From Planctomycetota bacterium (lineage in GTDB: Bacteria; Planctomycetota; UBA1135; UBA2386), in NCBI GenBank assembly GCA_016794425.1, contig JAEUHR010000044.1, positions 62,001 to 126,000 of the forward strand: a stretch of DNA of 64,000 bases, in the 5' to 3' direction. This document shows positions 8,510 through 16,694 of this stretch, piece after piece. Both the position numbers and the translations under genes were made by a program. Numbering within the stretch: position 1 is the stretch's first letter; every line of letters begins with the position of its first letter. Under the pieces are notes generated by a model, which had not been told where the DNA came from, made no database searches, and worked only from the letters and a program-made list of their open reading frames with translations.

Positions 8510-9612
8510 AGCACCGAGCCTGGCGCGCGGAACTGCATGCCGAACGCTTCGGCCACGCCCTGGTGCGTGCAGACGCCACCGAGCACGTTGGCGGCGGTGC
8601 CGAGCACCGGATCCTGCGCCGCCTTGGCCGCGCCCATGCCCGCCAGCTTGCGCGCCCACGGGCCGGTCGCGTTGGTCAGGCCGAACGTCGACGTGCGCGG
8701 CACCGCGCCCGGCATGTTCGCGACGCAGTAGTGCAACACGCCGTCGACGACGTAGGTCGGATCGGCGTGCGTCGTCGGCCGGCAGGTCTCGATGCAGCCG
8801 CCCTGGTCGACGGCGACGTCGACGACGACCGCGCCGTCCTTCATCGCCTTCAGGTCCTCGCGCCGGATCAGCCGCGGCGCGCGCGCGCCCTGCACGAGCA
8901 CGGCACCGATCACGAGATCGGCGTGCACGATCTGCTCCCGGATCGCGATCGGCGAGCTGTGCAGCAGCGTCACGTTGGCCGGCATCACGTCGCTGAGGTA
9001 GCGCAGCCGGTCCAGGTCGATGTCCATCAGCCGCACGTCGGCGCCGAGGCCGGCGGCCATCTTCGCGGCGTTGGTGCCGACGACACCACCACCGAGGATC
9101 ACCACGGTCGCGACGTCGACGCCCGGGATGCCGCCGAGCAGGATGCCGCGGCCGCCGTTGTGCTTCTCGAGGCAGACCGCGCCGACCTGCACCGCCATGC
9201 GGCCCGCGACTTCGCTCATCGGCGTCAGCAGCGGCAGCGAGTTGCGGTGGATCAGCGTCTCGTAGGCGAAGCAGTGCGCGCCCGAGGCCAGCATCGCGTC
9301 GGTCAGCTCGCGGCTGGCGGCGAAGTGGAAGTAGGTGAACAGGATCTGGCCCTTGCGGATCAGCTTGTACTCGGCAGCCAGCGGCTCCTTGACCTTCACG
9401 ATCATGTCGGCCTTGCCGTAGACCTCGGCCGCCGACGCGACCATCTTCGCGCCGACCTTCTGGTAGGCGTCGTCGCTGACGCCGGCGCCGAGCCCGGCAC
9501 CCGCCTCCACCAGCACCGTGTGCCCGGCACCGACGAGGTCCAGCACCATCGCGGGCACGGCTCCGACACGGTTTTCCTGGGCTTTGATCTCCTTGGGGAC
9601 GCCGATGATCAT
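8506..9612 (-). CDS. ald: Alanine dehydrogenase
   Basis: NAD-dependent interconversion of L-alanine with pyruvate and ammonia, cytoplasmic. 368 residues, typical. It starts MIIGVPKEIKAQENRVG, the hallmark N-terminus, with the Rossmann motif VVILGGGVVGTNAAKMA in the middle and the TYFHFAASRELTDAM substrate region. ATG at 9612 is preceded by AGGAG five bases upstream, one of the few clear Shine-Dalgarno sequences in the window. A promoter-like -35/-10 pair lies about 45 nt upstream. Confidence 0.95.
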   Translation of the reverse strand: MIIGVPKEIKAQENRVGAVPAMVLDLVGAGHTVLVEAGAGLGAGVSDDAYQKVGAKMVASAAEVYGKADMIVKVKEPLAAEYKLIRKGQILFTYFHFAASRELTDAMLASGAHCFAYETLIHRNSLPLLTPMSEVAGRMAVQVGAVCLEKHNGGRGILLGGIPGVDVATVVILGGGVVGTNAAKMAAGLGADVRLMDIDLDRLRYLSDVMPANVTLLHSSPIAIREQIVHADLVIGAVLVQGARAPRLIRREDLKAMKDGAVVVDVAVDQGGCIETCRPTTHADPTYVVDGVLHYCVANMPGAVPRTSTFGLTNATGPWARKLAGMGAAKAAQDPVLGTAANVLGGVCTHQGVAEAFGMQFRAPGSVL

Positions 9613-9655
9613 GCTCTGCTCCTGGCTTCGACGCAGTTGGGTTCGAGGGGCGGGA

Positions 9656-9685
9656 ACAGTACCGAGCGCCGCCCGCGGTTGCGAA
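9656..9685 (-). promoter_or_regulatory. Candidate ald promoter
   Basis: On the minus strand TTCGCA (9685-9680) and TACTGT (9661-9656) are separated by 18 bp. This would give a leader of roughly 40 nt that contains the AGGAG Shine-Dalgarno of ald. Confidence 0.4.
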
Positions 9686-9707
9686 TCTTCGTTGGCAGGC
9701 CCGCGGG

Positions 9708-10934
9708 TCAGACGGCGCCGCAGGCGTCCCGCAGGCGCTGCTCGACGTCGCTGCGCTCGCCCGGGGCCAGATCCGGCACCAGCCGGAACGACACCTCGAG
9801 GCTGTCGTGGCTGCAGCGGACCGCCGGCTCGGGCCGGCGCAGCACGCGCGGGTCCTGCTGCAGAACCTGCAGCACCGCTTCGAGTGCGCGCGCCGGATCC
9901 TCGGTGCGCAGGCGGCACGTCGCCGCGGTCGGCTCGGCCGGCGGTGCCGGCCGCGGTGCGGGTGCGGGCGCAGCGGCCGCCGGGACAGCCACCGGCTCGC
10001 GGGCTTCGCGCGCTGGCGGGTGCAACAGCTCGTCGTCGAGCACGACCCAGTCGTCGTCGGCGGGCGGCGGCGACGGCGCCGCCGATTCGACGGGGCTCGA
10101 CGAGTCGCGCAGCCGATCCACCGCTTCGCCGAGCAGCGCCGCGGCGGCCCAGATCTCCTGCACGTCGGGGTCGGTCCCCGGCACGGTGGCCGCGACCGGC
10201 AACGCGGTGGCGGCAGCGCCCGTCGCACTCGGCACGGGCGGCCGCGGCGCCGGTCGACCGTGCCGGCGCCAGCGGCGCACGCAGACGAACCCCACCATCG
10301 ACAGCGCCAACGCGACGCCGCCCCACCACAACGCAGCGCTGCCGCGCCGTTCCGCGCGGCCGGCGCCGGGCACCAACGCACCGGTGCCACTGCCCGGCAG
10401 CGGGGTCGACGCAGGTGGCGGCGCCGGGGGCGGCGCCGCCGCCGGTTCGACCGGCTCGCTCGCCGCCTCGGCACCGACGGCGCGCAGGAACGCGTCGAGC
10501 CGGTCCGCCGTGCGATCGAGCGCGCCGCGCAGCATCGTCTCGACTTCGCGCTGGCGCGCGTCCTGCGCTTGCAGCGCGGCCTCGAGCTGCTGCAGCCGGG
10601 CCGTGATGGCAGTGGCCTCGTCGCGCCGCGCGGCGCTGCCGGCGTCAGCCAGCAGCACGGTCCAGCGTTGCAGTTCCTGCGTCAGCGCCAGCTGGCGCTG
10701 CTGCAGTTCGCGCTGGTCGCCGGCGAGGCTCAAAATCGCGTCGCGCAGCGGCTGCAGTGCCTCGGCGATCGCCGCCGTGGGCGGCGGGTTGGCGGCCGGC
10801 CGCGGCGCCTGCTGCGCCAGCAGCGCCTGCCGCAACGCGCGCACTTCGGCGGCGACCTCGTCGGCGGCCGCACGGTCGCGGTCGCAGGCCGCGAGCGCCA
10901 GCACGGCGCACAGACCGGCCCAGCGCCAGTTCAC
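9708..10934 (-). CDS. Hypothetical lipoprotein with coiled coil and internal membrane segment
   Basis: 408 residues from a GTG that overlaps the stop of the upstream gene (GTGA). The lipobox is LALAAC with Cys17, followed by Asp, which in enterobacteria would favour inner-membrane retention. Residues ~25-155 are Gln/Arg/Leu-rich and strongly helical, probably coiled coil. A Pro/Ala-rich linker and one hydrophobic segment (ALWWGGVALALSMVGFVCV) followed by Arg residues come next. The C-terminal third is a Pro/Ala-rich linker and a small mixed domain ending near LRDACGAV. No family recognised. The lipid anchor plus a transmembrane segment is an odd combination. Confidence 0.6.
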   Translation of the reverse strand: MNWRWAGLCAVLALAACDRDRAAADEVAAEVRALRQALLAQQAPRPAANPPPTAAIAEALQPLRDAILSLAGDQRELQQRQLALTQELQRWTVLLADAGSAARRDEATAITARLQQLEAALQAQDARQREVETMLRGALDRTADRLDAFLRAVGAEAASEPVEPAAAPPPAPPPASTPLPGSGTGALVPGAGRAERRGSAALWWGGVALALSMVGFVCVRRWRRHGRPAPRPPVPSATGAAATALPVAATVPGTDPDVQEIWAAAALLGEAVDRLRDSSSPVESAAPSPPPADDDWVVLDDELLHPPAREAREPVAVPAAAAPAPAPRPAPPAEPTAATCRLRTEDPARALEAVLQVLQQDPRVLRRPEPAVRCSHDSLEVSFRLVPDLAPGERSDVEQRLRDACGAV

Positions 10935-11575
10935 AACGGCACCTCCGTGCGCGGCCGCGCGACCGCCGCCAGCGCGTGGCCGGTCCACCGCAGGCGCACC
11001 GGCGCGGTCGCGATCCCGCCGCGCAGTTCGCGCAGATCCTCGTCGCGCAGCAGCAGCGGCACGTAGCCCGGCGACGCGGTCGTCTCGGTCGGATTGGCGA
11101 GCCAGACCGGCACGTTCGCGCGCGGCGTCGGCGCCGGCACCGGATAGCGCACGTGGAACGGCGAAGTGCAGCGGTACACGGTGCCGTCGCGGTCGTCCCA
11201 TTCGGCCGCGAGTTCGTCGCGCGGCAGTTCGACGAGCCGCTGCAGCGCCGCACCGGGCGCGTGCCAGAACAGCATCGGCACCAGCGGCACCTGCACGTAG
11301 CCGTGCAGCCGCGACTTCGGCGCCAGCGTCAGCGTGTCGCGCGTCACGACTCGCACCGGCAGCCGCGGCGCCGCGAGGCAGACGCGCAGCTCGCCCTCGG
11401 CGGCGAGACCGAGGGCGAAGCGTCGCGAGCGGGTGCCGTCGAGCCACAGCAGCGCGTGGCCGCCGCGCGTGGCTTCGAGCACCAGTTCGCCGCCCGCGAA
11501 CCGCACCCGCGTGCTGCCGCCGCGCCGCGGGCGCGGCAGCGGCTGCGACAGCGTTGCATCGGCGGCGGAATCCAC
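10931..11575 (-). CDS. Hypothetical beta-rich protein coupled to the lipoprotein
   Basis: 214 residues from the GTG at 11575, chosen because TACCTT lies 6 nt upstream as in other leaderless genes here. An in-frame ATG at 11689 would overlap the tRNA promoter, and a GTG at 11593 is also possible. Short strands dominate, with an LPRPRRG segment near the start, aromatic-rich segments (MLFWHAPG, FHVRYPVP) and a C-terminal LLLRDEDLRELRGGI. No signal peptide is clear from this start. Function unknown. Its stop overlaps the start of the lipoprotein gene, so the two proteins likely work together. Confidence 0.55.
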   Translation of the reverse strand: MDSAADATLSQPLPRPRRGGSTRVRFAGGELVLEATRGGHALLWLDGTRSRRFALGLAAEGELRVCLAAPRLPVRVVTRDTLTLAPKSRLHGYVQVPLVPMLFWHAPGAALQRLVELPRDELAAEWDDRDGTVYRCTSPFHVRYPVPAPTPRANVPVWLANPTETTASPGYVPLLLRDEDLRELRGGIATAPVRLRWTGHALAAVARPRTEVPL

Positions 11576-11664
11576 GGCGGGAAGGTAGCGCACCGGCGGG
11601 CCTGCCTGCACCCCCTGGTCGTCGTGGTCGCTCCGCGCGCAGCGGCGACGGCGCGAGGAAGTGC

Positions 11665-11692
11665 TTGCTTCCTGGCGGGCGTTCGTCATGAT
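11665..11692 (+). promoter_or_regulatory. tRNA-Val promoter
   Basis: TTGCTT at 11665-11670 and CATGAT at 11687-11692 are spaced by 16 bp. This puts transcription start about 10 nt before the tRNA. Confidence 0.5.
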
Positions 11693-11708
11693 CTCCGCCT
11701 CGGTTCGA

Positions 11709-11785
11709 GGGCGTTTAGCTCAGTTGGCTAGAGCATCAGCTCGACAAGCTGAGGGTCGCAGGTTCGACTCCTGCAACGCCCACCA
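11709..11785 (+). tRNA. tRNA-Val (anticodon GAC)
   Basis: The cloverleaf can be folded fully: acceptor GGGCGTT pairs with AACGCCC, D stem GCTC with GAGC, anticodon stem TCAGC with GCTGA and T stem GCAGG with CCTGC. The T loop is TTCGACT. The seven-base anticodon loop is TCGACAA, giving GAC at 34-36. Discriminator A is followed by an encoded CCA. The oddity is C at position 33, where U is nearly universal. No terminator-like T run follows closely; a CTCGGCCGAG palindrome lies just downstream. Confidence 0.93.
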
Positions 11786-12380
11786 CTCCTTCCCTCGGCC
11801 GAGCGCTGTCCGGCCCCTGCCATCGCTGCGACGGGGTCGTCGCTACGACAGCCATTGCCTCGACGGCCCTTGGTGGCGCACCTGCTGGGCACCGAGCGGC
11901 TGCGGCAGCCGAGCACGCGACCGACTCTGACGCCATACGTTCCCGCCATACGTTGGCGTCGCAGCCAGAGCCTTCGGCCGGCGGCCGGCCAGTGGGACTC
12001 CATCTGAGTCCAGCGCGCCCGGGGTTGCAGCTCGCCGGCCTGCCCGAACGGCGGCCACGGCGAGCCCACGGCTCACCGACGCAGTCAGGCCACCTCAGCG
12101 ACCTTCCGGATCACCGGCTCCCGCACCGGCAGACGCATGCCGCCCGTCCTGGAGCAGCGGATCGCTCGCCCCACGATGGGAGCGAGCAAGAAACTTGCGA
12201 AACACCAGCAAGCAACCACCGCCATCAGCGACATGGGCAACCTCGCGCGTGGGGAGACCGGGCTGTTCGTCGCTACGCCGAGGGTGAGGCGGGCCGGCTG
12301 AGGATTTCTGCTGGAAATTCCATCACGACCGCGGGTTCCCGGAGCTGTCCGAGGTTTGTTCGCCGGCCGTTCGGATTTCG
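11786..12380. other. Gene-poor patch downstream of tRNA-Val
   Basis: No convincing gene lies in these 595 bases. Codon composition in the possible frames is unlike the neighbours, with many A/T third positions. The best-looking short frame runs from ATG near 12139 to TGA near 12303 (about 54 codons), is Lys/Gln-rich in the middle and matches nothing I know. A 13-bp tandem repeat lies at 11931-11954. Its position just after a tRNA 3' end suggests a decayed insertion, but I find no second copy of the tRNA end that would serve as an att repeat, nor integrase remains. Confidence 0.45.
11931..11954 (+). repeat. Short tandem repeat
   Basis: CGCCATACGTT occurs twice, at 11931-11941 and 11944-11954, separated by CC. 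It is the only obvious direct repeat in the gene-poor patch; it could be an operator pair or chance. Confidence 0.45.
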
Positions 12381-13931
12381 TCAGGCAGTAGATCCGTCCA
12401 GACCGAACGCCTTCGCCACGACCGCCCGGTCGCCCTGCACGGCGGTCCGCTGCAGGTACGGGTGCAAGCCGCGCAGGCCGCCGAGCTCTTCGCCCCCGCC
12501 AGCGCGGCCGGGACCACCGTGGATCGACGCCGGCAGCACCGCGCCGGGCCCCAGCGCCTGGCCGTGGGTCTTCTCACTGCCGAGCCACACGCGGCCGTGC
12601 CAGGGCGCGATCCCCTGCACCACCGCCTCGACGAACGCGCGGTCGTCGCTGTAGACGCTGGCGACGAGGCCGCCACCGCCGCGGTTGCAGAGGCCGACCG
12701 CGCGCGCGGCGCTGCCGTCGTACGGCACGATCGTCGCGCACGGCCCGAACACCTCGAGTTCGTGCAGCACGGCCGCCTCGGCGTCGCGCGCGCGCAGCAG
12801 CGTCGCGGCGACGAAGTAGCCCTTCTCGGCGATCGGTTGCTTGCCGCCCAGCACGACGTCGGCGACCGCGGCGAGCTGGTCGATGCCGGCCCGCACGTCG
12901 CGCAACTGATCGCGGCTGGCCACCGGCCCCATGCGCACGCTGTCGTCGAGCGGGTTGCCGACCTTGACCGCGCGCAGCCGTTCGACCAGCGCTTCCTGCA
13001 CTTCGCCGACCATCGCCTGCGGCACCAGGATGCGGCGTACGGCGGTGCACTTCTGCCCCGCCTTCTGCGTCATGTCGACCGCGACGTTGGCGAGGAACTG
13101 CTCGAACGTGTCGCCGCCGCTCTCGACATCGGGGCCGAGCACGGCCGGGTTGATCGAGTCGGCTTCGATGTTGACGCGCACGTTGCGCGCGACGAGGTTC
13201 GGATTGCCGCGGATCAGCGCGCCGGTGCGCGAGCTGCCCGTGAACGCCACCGCGTCCATCGGTCCCAGCAGATCGAGCAGGCCCGACGCGGAGCCGGCGA
13301 CGAACTGGAACGCACCCTCGGGCAGGATGCCGCTGTCGACGACCAGCTGCGCGATCCGGTGCGCGAGCATCGCACTCGGCGTGCCGGCCTTCTCGATCAC
13401 CGGCACACCGGCGAGCAGCGCGCAGGCGATCTTCTCGCCCATGCCCCAGGCCGGGAAGTTGAAGGCATTGATGTGCAGCGCCACGCCGGGCCGCGGCGTG
13501 TAGACGTGCTGGCCCCAGAAGCGCGGGGTGCGGCCGAGCTGCACGCCGTCGCCGTCGGGCAGCAGGTTGCCGTCGGGCAGCGCCTTGCCGAGGCCGGCGT
13601 AGAACGCCAGCGTGCCCGACGCACCGTCGAGGTCGAACTTCGCGTCGCCGCGCGTATTGCCGCCGTTGCGGCCGGCGATCTCGATCAGCGCGTCGCGGTG
13701 TTCGTGCAGCAGCGCCGACAACAACTTCAGCTTCTCGGCCCGCTGCGGGAACGTCAGCGCCCGCAGCGCCGGGCCGCCGACCTCGCGCGCGTGGCGCAGC
13801 GCGGCGCCGAAATCGACGCCGGCCGGCCGCACTTCGCCGAGCACGGCTTCGGTCGCGGGATCGTGGAGAGGGACGGGAGTGCCGGTTCCGGCGACCCACT
13901 GTCCACCGACGTAGCTCTGCAGGGCGATCAT
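12381..13931 (-). CDS. PaaZ-type aldehyde dehydrogenase (no MaoC domain)
   Basis: 516 residues that follow the aldehyde dehydrogenase half of PaaZ closely: QSYVGGQW at the N-terminus, GVALHINAFNFPAWGM, the NAD-site VAFTGSSRTG, IEADSINPAVLG, the catalytic Cys in QKAGQKCTAVRR and the C-terminal HGGPGRAGGGEELGGLRGL...YLQRTAVQG. PaaZ oxidises a CoA-thioester semialdehyde after oxepin-CoA ring opening. The MaoC-like hydratase domain that completes PaaZ is absent, so a stand-alone semialdehyde dehydrogenase such as the BoxD type is the better guess. No other aromatic-degradation gene is nearby. A -10-like TATCGT lies 13 nt before the ATG. Confidence 0.85.
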   Translation of the reverse strand: MIALQSYVGGQWVAGTGTPVPLHDPATEAVLGEVRPAGVDFGAALRHAREVGGPALRALTFPQRAEKLKLLSALLHEHRDALIEIAGRNGGNTRGDAKFDLDGASGTLAFYAGLGKALPDGNLLPDGDGVQLGRTPRFWGQHVYTPRPGVALHINAFNFPAWGMGEKIACALLAGVPVIEKAGTPSAMLAHRIAQLVVDSGILPEGAFQFVAGSASGLLDLLGPMDAVAFTGSSRTGALIRGNPNLVARNVRVNIEADSINPAVLGPDVESGGDTFEQFLANVAVDMTQKAGQKCTAVRRILVPQAMVGEVQEALVERLRAVKVGNPLDDSVRMGPVASRDQLRDVRAGIDQLAAVADVVLGGKQPIAEKGYFVAATLLRARDAEAAVLHELEVFGPCATIVPYDGSAARAVGLCNRGGGGLVASVYSDDRAFVEAVVQGIAPWHGRVWLGSEKTHGQALGPGAVLPASIHGGPGRAGGGEELGGLRGLHPYLQRTAVQGDRAVVAKAFGLDGSTA

Positions 13932-13986
13932 TGGCGGGGCGAAGACGATAGCCCCCGCCGCGCGGCGATGCACGCGCTGGGCCGGG

Positions 13987-14889
13987 CTAGCCGCCGCTGA
14001 CGAATTGCTGCAGTTCGTGGAACCGCCGCTCGACCGTGTCGCGGTCGGCCTGGGCGATCCGCTCGACGCCGAAGCCCTCGACGGTCAGGCTGGCGGTCAC
14101 GGTGCCGTAGGCGACGGCGCGCTTCATGTTCCAGAGGCTGATCGTGTCGCAGGTCGCCAGGTAGCCCATGAACCCGCCCGCGAAGCTGTCGCCGGCGCCG
14201 GTCGGGTCGACGACCGCTTCGGTCGGGTAGGCCGGCAACGCGTAGTGGAAGAAGTTCGAGAACACGAAGCAGCCGTGCTCGCCCTTCTTGACGATCACGA
14301 GCTTCGGCCCGAGCGCGAGGCAGGCGCGGCCGGCCTGGATCAGGTTCGCCTTGCCGGTCAGCTGCTTGACCTCGCCGTCGTTGACGATCAGGCCGTCGAT
14401 GCGGCGCAGCAGTTCGAGCAACCCGTCGCGTTCGTGCGTGATCCAGAGGTCCATCGTGTCGGCGACGCAGAAGCGCGGCGCCTCCATCTGCTCCAGCACC
14501 GAACGCTGCGTCGCCGGCGAGCCGTTGGCGAGGAACACGAACGGCGTCGCGCAGAACGCCGCGGGCACCTTCGGCCGGAAGTCGCCGAACGTGTTCAGCT
14601 GCACGTCGAGCGTGTCGCGGGAGTTCATGTCCTGCGAGTAGCGGCCGTGCCAGCGGAACGTCTTGCCGGGCTTCGTCTCGAGCCCCGCCAGGTCGATGCC
14701 GTGCCCCTGCAGCAGATCGCGGTGGCGCTGCGGGAAGTCGCTGCCGACCACGCTGACGAGCCGCACCGGCGTGAACAGCCGCGCCGCGAGGCCGAAGTAG
14801 GTCGAAGAGCCGCCGAGGCACTCGGTGGCGGTGCCGTGCGGGGTTTCGACGGTGTCGAACGCGGTCGAGCCGACTACGAGGAGGGACAT
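13987..14889 (-). CDS. PfkB-family sugar/nucleoside kinase
   Basis: 300 residues. It has the N-terminal strand LLVVGSTAFDTVETP, a GGSSTYFG Gly-rich motif and the C-terminal PfkB signature DPTGAGDSFAGGF, where the Asp is the catalytic base and the GAGD loop forms the anion hole. The substrate cannot be told; a VNDGEVKQLTG segment is typical of ribokinase/adenosine-kinase-like members. It follows the UPF0104 gene by 12 nt. The stop codon TAA of that gene starts a -10-like TAACGT located 9 nt before this ATG, so it may also have its own leaderless transcript. Confidence 0.85.
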   Translation of the reverse strand: MSLLVVGSTAFDTVETPHGTATECLGGSSTYFGLAARLFTPVRLVSVVGSDFPQRHRDLLQGHGIDLAGLETKPGKTFRWHGRYSQDMNSRDTLDVQLNTFGDFRPKVPAAFCATPFVFLANGSPATQRSVLEQMEAPRFCVADTMDLWITHERDGLLELLRRIDGLIVNDGEVKQLTGKANLIQAGRACLALGPKLVIVKKGEHGCFVFSNFFHYALPAYPTEAVVDPTGAGDSFAGGFMGYLATCDTISLWNMKRAVAYGTVTASLTVEGFGVERIAQADRDTVERRFHELQQFVSGG

Positions 14890-14898
14890 GCGGCGAGC

Positions 14899-14904
14899 AC
14901 GTTA
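14899..14904 (-). promoter_or_regulatory. -10 element overlapping a stop codon, before the PfkB kinase gene
   Basis: Minus-strand TAACGT (14904-14899) starts with the TAA stop of the upstream membrane-protein gene and ends 9 nt before the kinase ATG. Confidence 0.4.
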
Positions 14905-16131
14905 GCTCCGCGCCGCGGGCGGATCCACGTCGTCGCGCTCCTCGAGCTCGACTTCGTGCTCGATGTCGGCGCGCGTCACCTTGTCCTTCTCGAACAGCAC
15001 GAACAGGCCGCCCAGCAGCGACCAGAACGTCAGGTGCAGCCGGTACAGCACCGACAGCGCGACCCCGCGCGTGCCCATCGCCTCGGCCGCGTTGGCGACG
15101 CCGGGCAGGTGCGCGGCGCCGTACTTGCCGAACAGCAGCTTGTAGAGCGTCTCACCGACACCCCAGCCGTTCGGCCCGATCGGCACCGCGGTGACGATGT
15201 TGATCACCGGGATCAGCACGAAGTACTCGAAGCTCGGCATGCCGACGCCGAGGGCATGGCCGACGCAGACCACGCTGAGCACCGAGATCACGTGGTTGCC
15301 GACGCCGGCCAACAGGCTCGCGGCGATCACGATCCGGTGGTCGCGGTAGAAGAACACCGCCTGGTCGACCAGCTTCAGCAGGTGGCTGAGCTTGTGCGGC
15401 AGCCGTTCCAGCAGCCACTTGAGCCGCACCAGCTGCCGCAACCGCCGGCTGAACGCGACGAGACCGATCAGGCCGACGCCGACGATCACGGCCCAGATCG
15501 CGAGTGCGATGTCGCCGAAGCGATCCAGCGCGAACAACACGACGACCGCGCCGAGCAGCGCCAGCGACGCGAGCCCGAGCACGCGGTCGACGATCACGGA
15601 GACCAGCACCTGCACGCGGTGGCCGGGGCACCGCTTCATGATGTAGATCGCCTTGATGACGTCGCCGCCGGTCGCTCCGGGTACGACCGTGTTGAAGAAC
15701 ACGCCGATCCAGGTGAAGCGCAGCGTCTCGTTCAGCGAGACGTCGGTGCCGTTGACGCGCAGCAGCCACCACCAGCGCGCGCCGGCGATCAGCACGGTCA
15801 CGAAGTAGCAGAGTGCGCCGAGCGCGAACAGCAGCGGGTCGAGGTTGCGCCAGTAGGTCAGGAAACCCGGCGCGATCTCGAGCGTGCGACCGTCCGGCTG
15901 CGGCCCCGAAGCGGCCTCGCGCACGGTCGGGTCGCCACCTTCGGTGTAGCGCACCGGGTCGTCCTTCCAGGTGCCCTGGATCTCGACGATGCGCTCCTCG
16001 CTGACGACCTGCTGGTCCGGCGCGCCGCTGCGGTAGACGAGCCGATCCTCGAAGTGGATCGTGCGGAACACGAACCACATCAGCGCCGCGACGAACAGCA
16101 GCTTCAGCAGGCCGACCAGGCGTCCCTTCAC
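14902..16131 (-). CDS. UPF0104/LPG-synthase-TM family membrane protein
   Basis: 409 residues with about eight hydrophobic segments. Features of the YbhN / lysylphosphatidylglycerol synthase transmembrane family are RFTWIGVFFNTVVPGATGGDVIKAIY, a DRVLGL motif and the C-terminal VPIGPNGWGVGETLY. Members are membrane proteins linked to lipid flipping or transport. A periplasmic-looking insertion of ~75 residues follows the first membrane segment. GTG at 16131 overlaps the DUF366 stop (GTGA); GTG at 16137 is possible. The soluble LPG synthetase domain is absent. Confidence 0.82.
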   Translation of the reverse strand: MKGRLVGLLKLLFVAALMWFVFRTIHFEDRLVYRSGAPDQQVVSEERIVEIQGTWKDDPVRYTEGGDPTVREAASGPQPDGRTLEIAPGFLTYWRNLDPLLFALGALCYFVTVLIAGARWWWLLRVNGTDVSLNETLRFTWIGVFFNTVVPGATGGDVIKAIYIMKRCPGHRVQVLVSVIVDRVLGLASLALLGAVVVLFALDRFGDIALAIWAVIVGVGLIGLVAFSRRLRQLVRLKWLLERLPHKLSHLLKLVDQAVFFYRDHRIVIAASLLAGVGNHVISVLSVVCVGHALGVGMPSFEYFVLIPVINIVTAVPIGPNGWGVGETLYKLLFGKYGAAHLPGVANAAEAMGTRGVALSVLYRLHLTFWSLLGGLFVLFEKDKVTRADIEHEVELEERDDVDPPAARS

Positions 16132-16694
16132 CGCCACTCTCCCTTCGGCCGGACCTTCGCGCGCGCGACCGCGATCGAGGCCTGCTCGTCGGCCGCCCGC
16201 GCCAGCAGCGCCTGGCCGAATGCCGCCGCGTCGACGCCGAGCTGCTGCAGGTCCGCGGTCGGTACCGGCGCACCGCCGACGCTGGCGTTGACGGCGAAGT
16301 GGATCAGGGCGCTGACCGGAGTCACGGTGGCGATCGAGACCGAGAGTTTGCCGGTGCCGACCCACAGGTCGTCGCCGTCGCGGCGCACGATGGCCAAAGG
16401 TGCCATCGCGCGCAAGACCTCGGCAGCCTGCGCGGCCAGCAGGCGCTGCCGGTGCACCGCCAGCAGCAGATCGGTCGCCGCGAAGCTCTCGTGCACGAAA
16501 TGGACCATGTCATCGGCGGCGATGCCGGGACCGTCGAGGTCGGCGAGGTCCGCCATCTCGGCACTGGCGACGCGGCACGGTCCGCGCCAGCCGACCAGCA
16601 CGTCGCCGGCGATGCCGGTCGCCGCGAGCGCCCAGTGGGCGCGCAGCTGCGAGCCGTCGTAGACCAGCCGCGCGTCGAGCCAGTGCGTCTTCAT
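16128..16694 (-). CDS. DUF366 family protein
   Basis: 188 residues. The opening MKTHWLDARLVYDGSQLRAHWAL, the central GPCRVASAEMADLAD and FVHESF, and DGDDLWVGTGKLSVSIATVTPVSALIHF followed by APVPTADLQQLG are the conserved blocks of DUF366. This is a family I know mainly from archaea and thermophilic bacteria, with no established function. The start ATG overlaps the preceding stop and the stop overlaps the following start. This places it tightly inside an envelope/sugar-related unit. Confidence 0.85.
   Translation of the reverse strand: MKTHWLDARLVYDGSQLRAHWALAATGIAGDVLVGWRGPCRVASAEMADLADLDGPGIAADDMVHFVHESFAATDLLLAVHRQRLLAAQAAEVLRAMAPLAIVRRDGDDLWVGTGKLSVSIATVTPVSALIHFAVNASVGGAPVPTADLQQLGVDAAAFGQALLARAADEQASIAVARAKVRPKGEWR

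Noticed and set aside
7655..10474. A 939-codon minus-strand open frame
   Set aside because: The uppP part is genuine; the rest is a shadow of ald and the lipoprotein gene in another frame.
11953..12654. A 233-codon plus-strand frame in the gene-poor patch
   Set aside because: Composition is Arg/Pro/His-rich without any recognisable motif, the 3' third runs antisense through the aldehyde dehydrogenase gene, and there is no ribosome binding site or -10.
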